DNA of 64,000 bases from Ophiura sarsii (GCA_035610835.1 CM069452.1:10187109-10251108), one strand, 5' to 3'; counted from the stretch's first letter, positions 1 through 10,209 are shown. The notes: generated by a model not told the origin, from the sequence alone. Program-made: numbers and translations.

Positions 1-59
1 TGTGGTGAGAATAACTAATGTGAATAATCCAGAATGCAGTTGTACATATTGGTTTTACA

Positions 60-345
60 TTGGCGCTCTTCAATTGGCATCATGTTGGCAACCAATATTG
101 GTCCAATAATGGGCACAATATACCAGGGGCGGAAAATAACACGATCGATTTCATATACACATTCTGACGTGGTTTAAAAATTGCGGCCACTGTTACAAGT
201 TATCGCTTCCCGGCCTTTTTGGCTGGGATCTTGTGCCTTGTCCTTAACTTGTCCTGTCTCTTGCCTTTGCAAAAGTTGGTCCTGGCCAGTTGCCAGGGGT
301 GGCGCCAATATTAAAAGCTAATATTGGGCCAATGAAACATCAATA
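60..345. repeat. AATATTGG word-repeat element (partial)
   Basis: The words CCAATATTGG, AATATTGGGCC and TTGGCAACC recur in both orientations on either side of a central segment: about 70-125 on the left and 290-345 on the right. This looks like the two arms of a decayed fold-back element with the U2-like fragment between them. Exact ends are not visible. Confidence 0.4.
202..235 (+). pseudogene. U2 snRNA 5'-end-like fragment
   Basis: The segment opens ATCGCTTC, then CGGCC, a T run, GGCT and GATC. This follows the conserved first 30 or so bases of U2 spliceosomal RNA (ATCGCTTCTCGGCCTTTTGG and onward), with one extra T and a few substitutions. The branch-site-pairing region (GTAGTA) and later stems are not recognisable. 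It is therefore a retro-fragment or U2-derived repeat, not a functional gene. No snRNA promoter was recognised upstream. Confidence 0.45.
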
Positions 346-364
346 TTGTAATGTTATCTGGGTT

Positions 365-588
365 AAAGTTTAAAAAAAAGAAGAGTTTAACCAACATTTT
401 TTTAACCAACTACTGTTGGTTAAAAGATATTAACCAACAAAATTGTAACTAACCACAGGTTAAGGTTTAACCAACAGCTGTTGGTTACGGTTTTAACCAA
501 CCAATTGTGTGGTTCACCTGGTAACCTCCCGTTGGTTAACATTTTAACCAACATGGTTAAATATTTTAACCTTTGTTCTGAGAGTATA
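365..588. mobile_element. GTTGGTTAA word element with TACACTCTTAGAA-type end
   Basis: TTAACCAAC and its complement GTTGGTTAA recur about ten times in alternating orientation between 385 and 560. The right edge reads TTCTGAGAGTATA (576-588), two changes from the complement of TACACTCTTAGAA, which ends the elements at 8743, 11376 and 24892. The left end is not clear. Probably a non-autonomous DNA transposon with palindromic interior words. The ORF that crosses it on the minus strand is only a translation of the repeat. Confidence 0.5.
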
Positions 589-814
589 AAGGATAACAAC
601 ATTTAATAGAAATTCCCCCATACCTTAAGTACAGTAACAAAGCGTTGTCGATTTGAGATAAACCCACTGTTCATATGAATATTACTAGGATGGCGAACCT
701 TATTTGAAAACCATAATGCATTATGCATCGATGCAAAAGTTTAAAGAAACAAAAAAAAATTCGCAAAATTTGTTCATTTTTTCGCCCGTTTTTTCGGCGT
801 ATAAATGCATTTCG

Positions 815-950
815 CCATGCAATCCTTAAAGTTAACAAACAGCTTTATATACCAAAATGTAGCTATATCCCAGAGGAGATATTTTTGGCGAGGGCCATAT
901 GTCACGGCTCACTCCTAAAGCCACAATTTTAGACCGAACGATCGCTACCC
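815..950. repeat. Dispersed repeat A, copy 1
   Basis: Shares long matches with 33540-33680, for example AATGTAGCTATATCCC and GCCATATGTCA followed by CTCACTCC and CCACAATTTT. The two copies are in the same orientation and diverged by roughly a quarter. The family and the ends are unknown. Confidence 0.5.
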
Positions 951-1430
951 AGCACAAGAGAATCGCCATTTTGCATCATCTCGCGGTAAAATGACATCCC
1001 TTTCATCCAATGGACCGTACCACTATTGCAATGGAGGGGTGTGATTTGATTTGATACACATATTCTATAAAGATGTATCAAAATGTTTTATGTAAATTAA
1101 ACGCATTCTTGATTTAATTTGTCTCTGAATGAATGTTAAAGGTGATGTGTGAATAAAATGCTATTTACAAACTATTTGAGATTTTACAATTACTTGCGAA
1201 ATTTGTCTTCTCTAATGTTTACCTTTTGTAACCCAGCCCATTCAGAAGTTCCCTCACCCATTTACAGGGAACGGACGATGTCCAAATAAGGGCCTAATTA
1301 TAATAAAACGTAAACATTTCCCCCCGTTTTTTAAAGAGCAGCTATTTTTTATGTCAAATTAAGCCTATTGTTTTTTTACTTGTTTTCATCAATTATCCAA
1401 AACGCTATTCACATATGAATGATGTAAATA
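951..1430. other. No feature recognised
   Basis: AT-rich DNA without a convincing open frame, repeat boundary or RNA gene. Confidence 0.5.
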
Positions 1431-1450
1431 TGTTTGGTCGTTGTTGAACA

Positions 1451-1577
1451 GGGTTCAATAAGGTCTTCGTCGTTGTTTATCGTGAATCGACAACGGTATG
1501 ACGGGTTATTTTGCTCGATAAAAATCGTCTTACCGTTGTCGATTCAAGATAGACAACTCCGAAACTTTATTGAACCC
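1451..1577. repeat. Long imperfect hairpin
   Basis: Arms of about 47 bases (1451-1497 and 1531-1577) are inverted copies. GGGTTCAATAA at the left edge pairs with TTATTGAACCC at the right, and GAATCGACAACGGTA pairs with TACCGTTGTCGATTC next to a loop of about 33 bases. A few mismatches lie in the middle. It could be a small fold-back element or, if transcribed, a hairpin RNA; the sequence does not decide. Confidence 0.6.
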
Positions 1578-1599
1578 CTAACTATACGATACATACCGT

Positions 1600-2820
1600 A
1601 TGGTTTGTTGAAACCAACACCAGCTGTATTTACTCTCATAAACGTGTGGCGACTTTGACTGGTTCTCAATTGGGCAAGGTATTCGGAAAGGATGTATCAT
1701 GCCACCTTACCTATTTAACATATTCAGGTCGCACAATAACCAATCTCCGATATACTGACGATACAAGGATAGGGAGAACTGGGGTTGAACTTCAAAATGT
1801 AATACCATGAATGCACAGATTGAAAGTAGCCAGCAGTGAGAAGTTGGCTATCGGTGAGGAAGCAGCAACCCACACGGGAAGGTCGATGAAGACACAGTGT
1901 ATTGTGCCGACACCTCCGTTGGACTGACGACATTTAATGAAGCAACAGGTAATTCTATCGCCTATCACTGCACATCGCATGTCACAAACTAGATAACGGT
2001 GGCGCTCCATCATCAATAGGGTCACAAAGATTCAGCCATGATCCAAAAATCGACGACGACACTTTAGACATCGAAAATTCGCGTTCGTAATGAGCCCTTT
2101 CCCATTGGCACTCGCGCATAATTTAATTACCAGATTGGAAATCTTATGGTTAGTATGTTTTCAACAAATTAAATAACCCGATTCTTACTCAATAAAAAAT
2201 TACTTATTATTCAGTATGGTTCTTCTATTAATTAAATGTTAAGTATGTTTAAATGTTTATTTATTACATTTATTTAAATGTGCAGTAAATTTGATTCTAC
2301 TGCTTGGGTTTTTTCTCGTTTTTACTTATCCATGTTGCCTCCAGATTTACACCCGTTTGCTATTAGTTTAGTTTATTTTATTTTTCAAGAAATCATCCTT
2401 GTGTAAAACTATTGTTCAGCAAATGCTTCGATTTATATCCTTAAATTATATTTATTTAATAGGCTACACTTTGTCTAGCAGTCACACAAGCACGTTCCCG
2501 GAGGATAAGGCATAGCAAATACGACAAACATAAATAGGTCATAAACACACTTAATTGTTTATATCTACTTTTGAATGCTTTTAATTATAAATTGTCAATA
2601 TTGAGCGAATTAAAGAATAAGAAGTATTTCAATTAGTGTACGGCGAAAATTGCACAGGCAGAATTTATATTTTTACAATCATATTTCAGTCACAGAGTGG
2701 CGGTGCTTGTTAAAAACTATTCATGGATTGGTGCTGCAGTTTATTGAATGATGAAATAAAACAGGTCGTTAAACCAATTGAATTGTCCTTAGCTTGAATA
2801 AACACTTTTTGGTATTGGTA
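1600..2820. other. No feature recognised
   Basis: Unique-looking, AT-rich sequence. The short overlapping minus-strand frames near 1724-2025 have no recognisable domain and no splice context, so they are not called as genes. Confidence 0.5.
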
Positions 2821-2822
2821 TT

Positions 2823-3130
2823 TACGCGTGCGTTTCCACCGGCAACCGTGGACGCACAACAGATTTTAACCATCTAACCGTGGACCTTTCGCCAACCGTG
2901 GACCGTCCACAGTTCTAGACTAGGTGCATGTGGCTGCAATTAACCCCAAAATGCATTTAAAAGCACGTTTAAATAAGGTCCACAGTCACAATACCGTCCG
3001 CGGTTGGTAGATACAATTGTGTATAAAAAAACCCGTCCTCGTTATGTCGATTAAAATGTGATACACACCGTCCTCGGTTGGATAATTCTAAACTACGTCC
3101 ACAGTTTTTTTGGAGGCGATTTCACGTAGG
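2823..3130. mobile_element. AACCGTGGAC word element
   Basis: The left half repeats AACCGTGGAC (near 2845, 2876 and 2893). The right half carries the opposite orientation, GTCCGCGGTTGG and GTCCTCGGTTGG (near 2996 and 3070). The outer edges are also roughly inverted. This fits a small non-autonomous fold-back transposon with repeated interior words. Confidence 0.5.
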
Positions 3131-3350
3131 GGTGTGTACTCTGTGTATGGGAAACTGTATAAAACATAAACCATTGACATAGTGTATGGTCATTTAATTA
3201 ATTGTATACCATAACGACAATCAAGCATTTTGCGTGCAACATATTTACGGGACACTCTATAACAGCCATTAACCAACTATAATGTGCGCTTTAACATGCG
3301 TAGTGTGATTGCCTTCGGGTATTAAAACGGATCAAGTATTTCAAAATACT

Positions 3351-3374
3351 ATAACGTCACTATAACGTCACTAT
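3351..3374 (+). promoter_or_regulatory. Tandem CGTCA half-sites upstream of the receptor gene
   Basis: The 11-base unit ATAACGTCACT occurs twice in a row, giving two CGTCA (CREB/ATF half-site) motifs at 3355 and 3366, about 240 bases before the receptor ATG. A TATATA stretch at 3547-3552 and an acceptor-like TTTGACAG at 3575-3582 also precede the start. Any regulatory role is inferred from position only. Confidence 0.2.
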
Positions 3375-3602
3375 AGAGCGTTTGTAAACCGTAAACAGCG
3401 CAGCGCATCTAAAAGTGCATAGTCTGGTTACACAAGGGACAATAATTACTTTTTGGTTAGATCCGAGGAAGGTACTAAATAAGTGAGAATCAATCATTTC
3501 ATGTTGTTCATTTTGCGAGCGAAAAGGAATATCCCGGCTCATCTACTATATACGACACACGACATCTGTTTGAATTTGACAGAGACTGAGTGATACTTTG
3601 AA

Positions 3603-4688
3603 ATGGAAGAAGATGGTATGTTTATGAATATTTCATTGATCATTAAGTACGTATGTGTACCAAATGGAAACAATATGTTACAAATGTTTGGCTATGGAGT
3701 GATTGTCTTGTTTGCAATCATCTGGAATCTTATTTTGCTGTGGACGATACTCGGGCACCGGACATTACGCAAAACAATCGACTATCTCATATTTAATCTA
3801 ACTCTCGCCAATTTCTTGTACATCATTACTATAGCACCCATACGTTTAGAGCACGAAATCAACCCATGCTGGCTTCACAGTCTATGTGCGTGTAAGGCAA
3901 GATTTTATTTTCCCGCGATGCTTCAGAATGCTGTCATTTTCACCCTCGTTGCTTTGTGCCGCGAACGATATGTAGCTGTTGTAAAAAGACTTCCTTCTTC
4001 ATCGCATAACAATACCGGCAGTTTTAAAGTTTCGCTACAAATTATTGGCGTCATATGGATATTGGCATCGATATGTGCACTCCCGATGATCTGGTTGGCT
4101 AACAAACCAACAGTTTACATGTGTACACCTTTCGATGAATTAGGTGGGACAGAAGCCCGTACGTACGAGATATGCTCATTTATACTTCTATACGCTATCC
4201 CATTAGTCATTTTTACGACCCACTATATACCTATAGTGATGATCCTTTATAAAAGTGCAACTACACCTTTAGGCAATACTGAGGGAAGACGACATGACAA
4301 CGCGGGTAGTAACAGGTCCAGAAAACAACTCGTATTGATTATACTTTTCATGATGGCATCATTTACGATATTATGGTTGCCCCATTTTCTTTATAGTATA
4401 CTGTTTCATTTTACAGATGAATATTTTACGGGAACATCTGTTAGCTATATAATTCGTCATGCCGTTTACTATATGCAAGTGATTAATTCATGTATTGACC
4501 CGTTAGTGGTGTTCATTATGAGCTCGTCACATAGACGATATTTGAAACGATGCATGATTTGTTCATGTCACAGAGTACGAGCTTACATTTCTTCACACCC
4601 TGCAAGAACACGGTCATCTACAAATCAAAGCATACAGATGGTTTCAACTACTTTCACTACAAAAAGAACAACTATAAATCATAACTAG
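3603..4688 (+). CDS. Rhodopsin-class (class A) GPCR, peptide-receptor-like orphan
   Basis: A complete intronless frame of 361 residues encodes a seven-helix plasma-membrane receptor expected to signal through G proteins. Helices lie near residues 30-50, 59-79, 98-123, 145-165, 189-215, 241-268 and 283-307. Family marks seen: N42 in helix 1, C97 and C174 able to form the extracellular disulphide, ERY at 121-123, W152, P200 with Y208, and F254 with LWLP (257-260) in place of CWLP. One N-glycosylation site (N9) lies in the short N-tail. The basic tail has a cysteine cluster (317-322) that could be palmitoylated. Unusual: the helix-2 aspartate is N70 (LTLAN) and NPxxY is DPLVV at 299-303, so the tyrosine is missing. 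The start sits in a good context (gaaATGg), and 361 residues is normal length. The helix pattern resembles neuropeptide receptors; the ligand is unknown. Confidence 0.93.
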   Translation: MEEDGMFMNISLIIKYVCVPNGNNMLQMFGYGVIVLFAIIWNLILLWTILGHRTLRKTIDYLIFNLTLANFLYIITIAPIRLEHEINPCWLHSLCACKARFYFPAMLQNAVIFTLVALCRERYVAVVKRLPSSSHNNTGSFKVSLQIIGVIWILASICALPMIWLANKPTVYMCTPFDELGGTEARTYEICSFILLYAIPLVIFTTHYIPIVMILYKSATTPLGNTEGRRHDNAGSNRSRKQLVLIILFMMASFTILWLPHFLYSILFHFTDEYFTGTSVSYIIRHAVYYMQVINSCIDPLVVFIMSSSHRRYLKRCMICSCHRVRAYISSHPARTRSSTNQSIQMVSTTFTTKRTTINHN

Positions 4689-4692
4689 TATA

Positions 4693-5577
4693 ACTTTAAC
4701 CAGTCAGCTCCGGAACGAGAGCCCGTTTCACTTGAGGGCGCTTAAATTGACGGGTGTGCGTCACCGTGGCAACGTTCGCTTTTCAATCCTAAAAATGTGC
4801 AAACAAATTAACATATTATCAAATTGAGGGCAGCCTAAGTACCAAAATTCCTCGTGGCAGCTAGTCCGTTGATTTTTATCTCACCTTTGACCCAACATCT
4901 CGCAATACAGGTCGAAATTATACCTTTTTGAGAATATATACCGCGATGAGACTACCATTTTGTAGGCGAGTTTACATCTTTCTTTTTGGGGGAATTTTTA
5001 GGGTAAGTGTAATAATTCTTATGTCAAATATAAAGCCTTGTAGTATTATATATAATTAAAACAGAAATTTGTCGATCACAGCGTAAACGATTCCCAAGCC
5101 TCCCATGCAACTGGTGCGTATCGTGCGTATCCGCGTCATTTCCGATGGCAAGGGCGCAGTAAAACCGGAAGATGTGACGTACTTGTAAACAAATAGATAA
5201 TTGACCCTAATCAACAAGACCCCACGCCGTCTTGCGACTGTTTTGAACGCATTGCATGCAAGAACAACGCTCAACCGCTCGGATCATGGACGCTGTGATC
5301 GACAATTTTTTGTTTTGATTATAGGGATGAAGTTTTTAACATTACCTCAGAAATAAGAGACTTATCTTTAAATGGTTTAAAATCGGCAACATAGAATTCC
5401 CCCCTCAATCTGGCCAATTACTGTGACGGGAGGCCGTTCCCATGTAAATGTATCAAATTCATTAGCCCGCCCTCTATTGACACTTTTTCGTCACTCATCG
5501 GAAGACGGACAGTTCGTCACTTAATTGCACGCCCTCAAGCCGAACGCGCTTCAGATCCGGAGCAGACTGTTAACCCC
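4693..5577. mobile_element. Inverted-repeat element abutting the GPCR 3' end
   Basis: The left edge (TTTAACCAGTC, GCTCCGGA, CTTGAGGGCG) is an inverted copy of the right edge near 5500-5577 (CGCCCTCAAG, TCCGGAGC, GACTGTTAA). The arms run about 80 bases at roughly 75% identity, and both outer edges carry TTAA or a near variant. No transposase frame is present, so it is non-autonomous. It starts about five bases after the receptor stop codon, so the receptor's 3' UTR must lie within or beyond it. Confidence 0.6.
5050..5323. mobile_element. Small nested inverted-repeat element
   Basis: Near-perfect inverted ends: TTGTCGATCACAGCGT at 5069-5084 matches ACGCTGTGATCGACAA at 5290-5305, with AAAACAG/TGTTTT and TATAA/TTATA beyond. 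It lies inside the 4693-5577 element and so was inserted later. There is no coding sequence inside. Confidence 0.65.
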
Positions 5578-5599
5578 TCACGAATATTGTAAGGCAATC

Positions 5600-6560
5600 G
5601 CACTGTGGCTTACGCATTAGCACATGAGTTGCAAAAACATCTCATTGAAAACAATATGAAATGAATCAAAACAGTAAATATGAATCCACGAACTTTCATT
5701 ACGAAATTAATTTCAATCATCTATTTTCACAATTCCTATAACCGGATCCCAAGAGACACCAGGAGAAAACAAACAAGAATACTGTCGTCCTAAACATATA
5801 ATACTCAACTGCACATGCAATAGTCAGAATTGAAGTATAACACAACCATATACTTGCGCTTTAATAAACCGTGCAGAACATGCATCAGTTGCGTTTAATA
5901 TTTCAGTCTTCTACTGAAGTTCTAACATTCTTGCAGAAAAACGATAAAAGATGCTTTACTTACAAGAAAGACTGTTGCAAAATAGTACTAAAAGAGGTCA
6001 GTCATAAATTATTCTTGTTTTCAAAGTGCCTTCCTTCTTTCCCGCCTGTTAGAATCGCCCGTGGCACTTTATATCAAGATCGTAAATTTGCTTTCGTATA
6101 GTAGATATCCGCAAGCTTTTACTTCCTCGTTGAAATCTGTAGGATTTGACGAGTTTCGAATGCCTTCGGAGGTGATACAGTTACCATGTACAAGGGCAAG
6201 CTTAACCATTTTCATGGTGTAGAAAGAATAAATCTCTCAATTCATGGCCCACCTGTTCGCATAGTGTATATTAGCATCGGTCGCCGAGGGCGTCTGGCCA
6301 CGGTATACATTACATCAGTAAATGTCTTTTCAATCATTTGGAAAAAAATAAAAGACATTATAGAAACCATGAAGATTTGCACTCATGAATGCATTGATCT
6401 TTCTGGTTGTAAAATTGGGCCAAAGTAGTTGTTTAAAAAGAGAAGCCAATATTGATGATATTGTACCATTTGAGATGTGATATTGGAGAAAGATGTTGAT
6501 ACGTACTATATCGGCACTAACTGCCAGTGCTTTGGATATATTTTCAGATCAGATGGAGGA
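5600..6560. other. No feature recognised
   Basis: AT-rich sequence with short open frames (5871-6101, 6186-6428) that show no known motif, splice context or repeat relatives in the window. Confidence 0.45.
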
Positions 6561-6564
6561 AACT

Positions 6565-7034
6565 AAGAAAGAGTAATAGTTTAAGGAGCTGTGGAAGGAA
6601 AACGCAAATCTGGGCGGTGTACAGGTGGCATTACGGAGTAAACTGTCAGATATAAAAAGCAACACTTGGATGAAGTCAGAACAATGCGGATATGCAACGC
6701 ATGGCCGGTTCATGGGCAAAATCGGGACAAGCGGGTTCTGTCCACGCTCTATTCAAACCTTTGTAGTTCAAACAGTTGAAATCAGATTGGTCTCACAATT
6801 TTGCCAACTAAGTTCAGATATGATGTTCCCACTTTTTTAGTTACAAGCTCTCAAGTTCTTGGACCCAGTTTTTCAGGACACACTGTATTGGCACCCCGGA
6901 ACACTATGCGTCCAGAAGTAGATTCCCTGCAAGCAGTGATCCTCGTAATTAAAACTCAACCAGGTACAATGATATTATCTAGTGGTCCCTTCTTTCCGTA
7001 TATACCCAAAGAAGTACATAAATTCTGCGCATGA
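6565..7034 (+). pseudogene. Unrecognised broken coding-like stretch
   Basis: Two neighbouring plus-strand frames (6625-6840 and 6801-7034) overlap by about 40 bases and have a more protein-like composition than the surroundings, for example KSEQCGYATHGRFMGKIG and VTSSQVLGPSFSGHTVLAP. Tandem stop codons at about 6574-6579 and the frame change argue for a decayed gene or transposon fragment. No family is recognised; it may equally be chance. Confidence 0.2.
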
Positions 7035-7039
7035 CGTCA

Positions 7040-7395
7040 TAAACATGGCCGAGCTAAAAATTCCTTTGCACAGTGAAATATAGGCAACAATTAAAATTGT
7101 CGCCATAAAGGTTCGAAATATCGGAATTCCACCGTGTTTTGACTTATAAGAGAAGGAATGATTTTTCTAAACTATAAGATTGAAGACTTAACTATATTTT
7201 GTCAAAATGGCGATTTTAAATATTGTGAGGTGGCAACCATCCCCTCCATACCCTGAGACTTTGACGGCTTACCCTACCCCTGGGTAAAGTGGTACCCTCA
7301 AATTGTGTTTGTCAAAGGGAGCACAAAGGAGCTCAACACGATTACCTCTAGACTCCCTAGATCACTTTCTGTTGCATTTTGGTGCCACCGGTAAC
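7040..7395. other. No feature recognised
   Basis: Noncoding sequence leading into the C run. It becomes C-rich after 7235. Confidence 0.4.
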
Positions 7396-7397
7396 CG

Positions 7398-7409
7398 CCC
7401 CCCCCCCCC

Positions 7410-7452
<43 letters not shown>
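7398..7452. repeat. Long C homopolymer
   Basis: Twelve C, one A, then 42 uninterrupted C on the plus strand, preceded by GGTAACCG. The glycine-rich minus-strand frames here are products of the homopolymer. The length may be unreliable because sequencing is error-prone on such runs. Confidence 0.9.
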
Positions 7453-7459
7453 ACCCGTC

Positions 7460-8565
7460 CTTAGTAGAATAAGGGTTAAATAACATGTTGAGAACGTTGG
7501 AGCCGATTCAAGTATAAATCTGAGATTTGTTTTACAAGATGGTTGATGCTGCATGTTTTGGACTTTTACATTTTCTAAGACACATATAACATACTGTGTG
7601 TAGTATGTTTGGTATAGCTATGTAAACAACCATTGGATTTTTTTCACCACCTGTTCAAATTAACACGATGCAATATATACGATAGCCTTGATCAGGCTTC
7701 TATATTTGTTTAAATTAAGGCAGTACGAGCTAGTCCGTTGCCATCTGACACGGAAATATTGCCGTTCAAGCCAGAGCTGAGGACAGCGTGCTAAGACAAA
7801 TAGTGACGTAGGATTTACGAGCTAATATTTGTGTATCATGTATAAAAACAATTGTAAGCAGTACTTTTTGTAAGCTTGCAAATAGTATATTCGTGGGTTC
7901 GAGTTTAGTTCTATAAAAACACTGGGAGGAGAAGTTATGTACAGAGTCGCAGAGGACAAGTAGTTTGTATGCGTCCTTGCTACGTCAATGGGACGCTCAC
8001 GTCGCTCGCTTTGCGCTGCCATTGCGACACTAACTGAGTCACCACGCTTGTTTTGTGCATGCACCAAGCGCGCTGCACTGGCGCTCAAGGGCGACCATGG
8101 GGACCCTCCCACGACCGTCTCATGTCCCAACTAGTTCCCACTGTGTCACCGATGCGTTCTTGGAGACCATGATGCGCTTGGCTTGGCGTTTTGATAATTT
8201 GTCAGCGTAGTGCAAGCGCCAGCATGATCGCAAAAGAATGTGAAAGGGTTTGTAGTCTGTTAAAGAAATCTTAGATTAAGAACGGTTATACTCATCCGTT
8301 TCCGTTACACGAAATGGACATTCGTTTTCACTGCATCTCTAAAAACACTAATTAGCTAGATTTAGGTTGCCATGGCAACTGGAAGTTTAAATTAAAAATG
8401 CCGAAGACATGGCACTATGCGGAATTAGTTGTAGATTATATGTGTAAAATAGGGATGTAAATGGATGTTTCGTTATTGAGTTACGCTTGTTCTAAGTTTT
8501 GACAACTGTATTTTCTGAATTCTCTGAGACTTGCTCTTTACAATGATATATGGTTAGCATAGGTT
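7460..8565. other. No gene recognised; GC-richer patch near 7970-8250
   Basis: Mostly AT-rich. The patch around 7970-8250 is richer in GC and CpG and carries a 102-residue minus-strand frame (7822-8130) without any known motif. A CpG-rich regulatory or exon fragment is possible, but nothing shows it. Confidence 0.35.
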
Positions 8566-8569
8566 TCCA

Positions 8570-8740
8570 TGTAAGTTTGATATTTAACATTAATGTCAAC
8601 ATTTGCTAATTGGCACGTGAATCCCCACTTAATAAGGCAATCGACTTATTTTTTAAAATTTTCATACAGTGATAGTTGATTCATTTTACCGGATATATGA
8701 CATTTTAAAAAGATATCGCAATGTTTGTCACTCTGGATAC
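8570..8740. repeat. Dispersed repeat C, copy 1
   Basis: Matches 14715-14890 in the same orientation: shared blocks include AACATTTGCTAATTGGCACG, TTTTCATACAGTGATAG and TGATTCATTTTACCG, with moderate divergence. Copy 1 runs straight into the end of the TACACTCTTAGAA element at 8743. Confidence 0.6.
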
Positions 8741-9290
8741 CTGCACGCTTAGAAATGAGTGTCAAATTTTGCTGGGTAAAAAAGAAATGTGTAGTATTTT
8801 ACCCAATATTGTGCTAAACATCGATTTCGTAAAATAACATTTTACACATGCAATAGTTTACTATTGAATTCCGAGATTTACACTCTGGAAGTGTAGAAAA
8901 GTGCCCGTTATTGGGTAAAACATGATTTGACACCATGAAAGTGTAAGATTGTTGGGTAAAAAGGTACACAACAAGAATGTGCATAATGTAGTGTAAAGTG
9001 TTACACAATAAAATGGTAAATTGCCTTCACATAATTATTGGGTAAAGGAAATTTACCCAATTTATGTGTACCAAAAGGACACAAGTGTTGGGTAAAATCT
9101 CTTCACAACCCCGGTTGTGTAAGTGTTACACATAATTGGGTCAAAATAGGGAACATGGTCGTTTTGGGGTAAAAATTTACCCAACGATATTGTAGTTTTA
9201 AACTTTGTTGGGTAAAATGTCTGTGTAGAAAGCCGCGTTACCGATCGATGTAACTATTGTCCAGACAAGGTAAAATAAACTAGCGTGTAG

Positions 9291-9497
9291 CGTGGGCCAA
9301 GGGCGCAGATCCAATCTTGAAAGTGGGGGGGACATTGCCATTTTTTCACTAGATCGCCAACCTTGATTGATGTATCACCACAAAAAGTGGGGGGGGGGGG
9401 GGGACATTTGATATTGTGTCAGGAAGTGGGGGGGACGTGCCCCCCCCCCCTCCGCCCCCCCCCCCCCGTCCCCCCGGGATCTGCGCCCTTGGCCGGG
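9291..9497. mobile_element. Nested G/C-run element with 8-bp target duplication
   Basis: Inverted ends GGCCAAGGGCGCAGATCC and GGATCTGCGCCCTTGGCC enclose G runs on the left and C runs on the right. GCGTGTAG is found directly on both sides (9283-9290 and 9498-9505). An 8-base duplication is the mark of hAT-type insertion. It interrupts the GGGTAAA element and is therefore younger. Confidence 0.8.
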
Positions 9498-9673
9498 GCG
9501 TGTAGTAGTGTCACGAGAGCACATTATTATCAAGGTCGACTTTTCAATAGTTTGCCGGGAACCTGACCTTCATACATCGGTCTCCCTTAAGATAATATAG
9601 CATTATAATTTACTAGCTTCATTATATTTGCTTTTTTCATGCCAATCTAAACATTTACCAACTAATTTCAGCA

Positions 9674-9721
9674 ATTTCTTTCATATTTAGTCATATATTT
9701 ATGACTAAATATGAAAGAAAT
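9674..9721. repeat. Perfect palindrome, 22-base arms
   Basis: Arms 9674-9695 and 9700-9721 are perfect inverted copies around a 4-base loop (TATT). The matching part of copy 2 (near 12105-12135) is not palindromic, so the hairpin arose or was lost after the copies separated. Confidence 0.85.
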
Positions 9722-9760
9722 AGTTTATATTAACACAAAACATTTCCATATATCAACTAC

Positions 9761-9832
9761 TTCGTTAGCACAGTGGATCGGCGTCAGTCTTAAAATACAA
9801 AGGTTGTGTGTTCGAGCCCTGGTCCGGTCAAG
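9761..9832 (+). ncRNA. tRNA-like core inside the GGGTAAA element, copy 1
   Basis: An A-box-like TTAGCACAGTGG (9765-9776) and a B-box-like TGTTCGAGCCC (9809-9819) stand at tRNA spacing, and the middle (GGATCGGCGTC ... AAAGGTTG) resembles tRNA-Arg(UCU). Acceptor and anticodon stems do not pair well, so this is a tRNA-derived pol III-type sequence rather than a working tRNA gene. The same core is in copy 2 at the same relative place. Confidence 0.6.
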
Positions 9833-10209
9833 TTAAGGTAAGTTATTCTAAAATTCATTAATTCCGTGGATAATATAATTGCGAAAGAAAATTAGAATGC
9901 AAATATGACACCCAAAATGGCTTAAAATATATACCTTCATTTTTTTAAAATTAATTTATGTGTACCAAAATGACTCAAGTGTTGGGTAAAACCTGTTGTG
10001 TAAAGTGTTACACATAATATGGAACTTGGTCGTTTAGGGTAAACATTTACCCAACGATTGATGGGTAAAATATTCAATGTGTTGTGTAAGACTCTACATA
10101 ACCACTGTTGTGTTCATTTTTACCCAACAAACAACCATGTTCCCTTTTTACCATCCTGAAGTGTAGTATTTTACCCAACATTGCTTAATTTTTTCTAAGA
10201 GTGTATGTA

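Larger units (their letters stand above)
8743..10205. mobile_element. GGGTAAA word element, copy 1 (TACACTCTTAGAA-type ends)
   Basis: The left end (GCACGCTTAGAAA, then GCTGGGTAAAA) and right end (TTTTACCCAACATTGCTTAA, then TTCTAAGAGTGTA) form an inverted repeat of about 36 bases. Inside, GGGTAAA/TTTACCCA and TGTGTAA words recur dozens of times in both orientations. A tRNA-like core sits at 9761-9832, and a younger element is inserted at 9291-9497. No transposase is encoded, so mobility would need proteins supplied elsewhere. A diverged second copy lies at 11376-12640. A clear target-site duplication was not found. Confidence 0.75.

Noticed and set aside
7298..7554. Glycine-rich minus-strand frames
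   Set aside because: Produced by the poly-C run.
7822..8130. 102-residue minus-strand protein in GC-richer DNA
   Set aside because: No domain, no splice or promoter support; noted only as a GC-richer patch.
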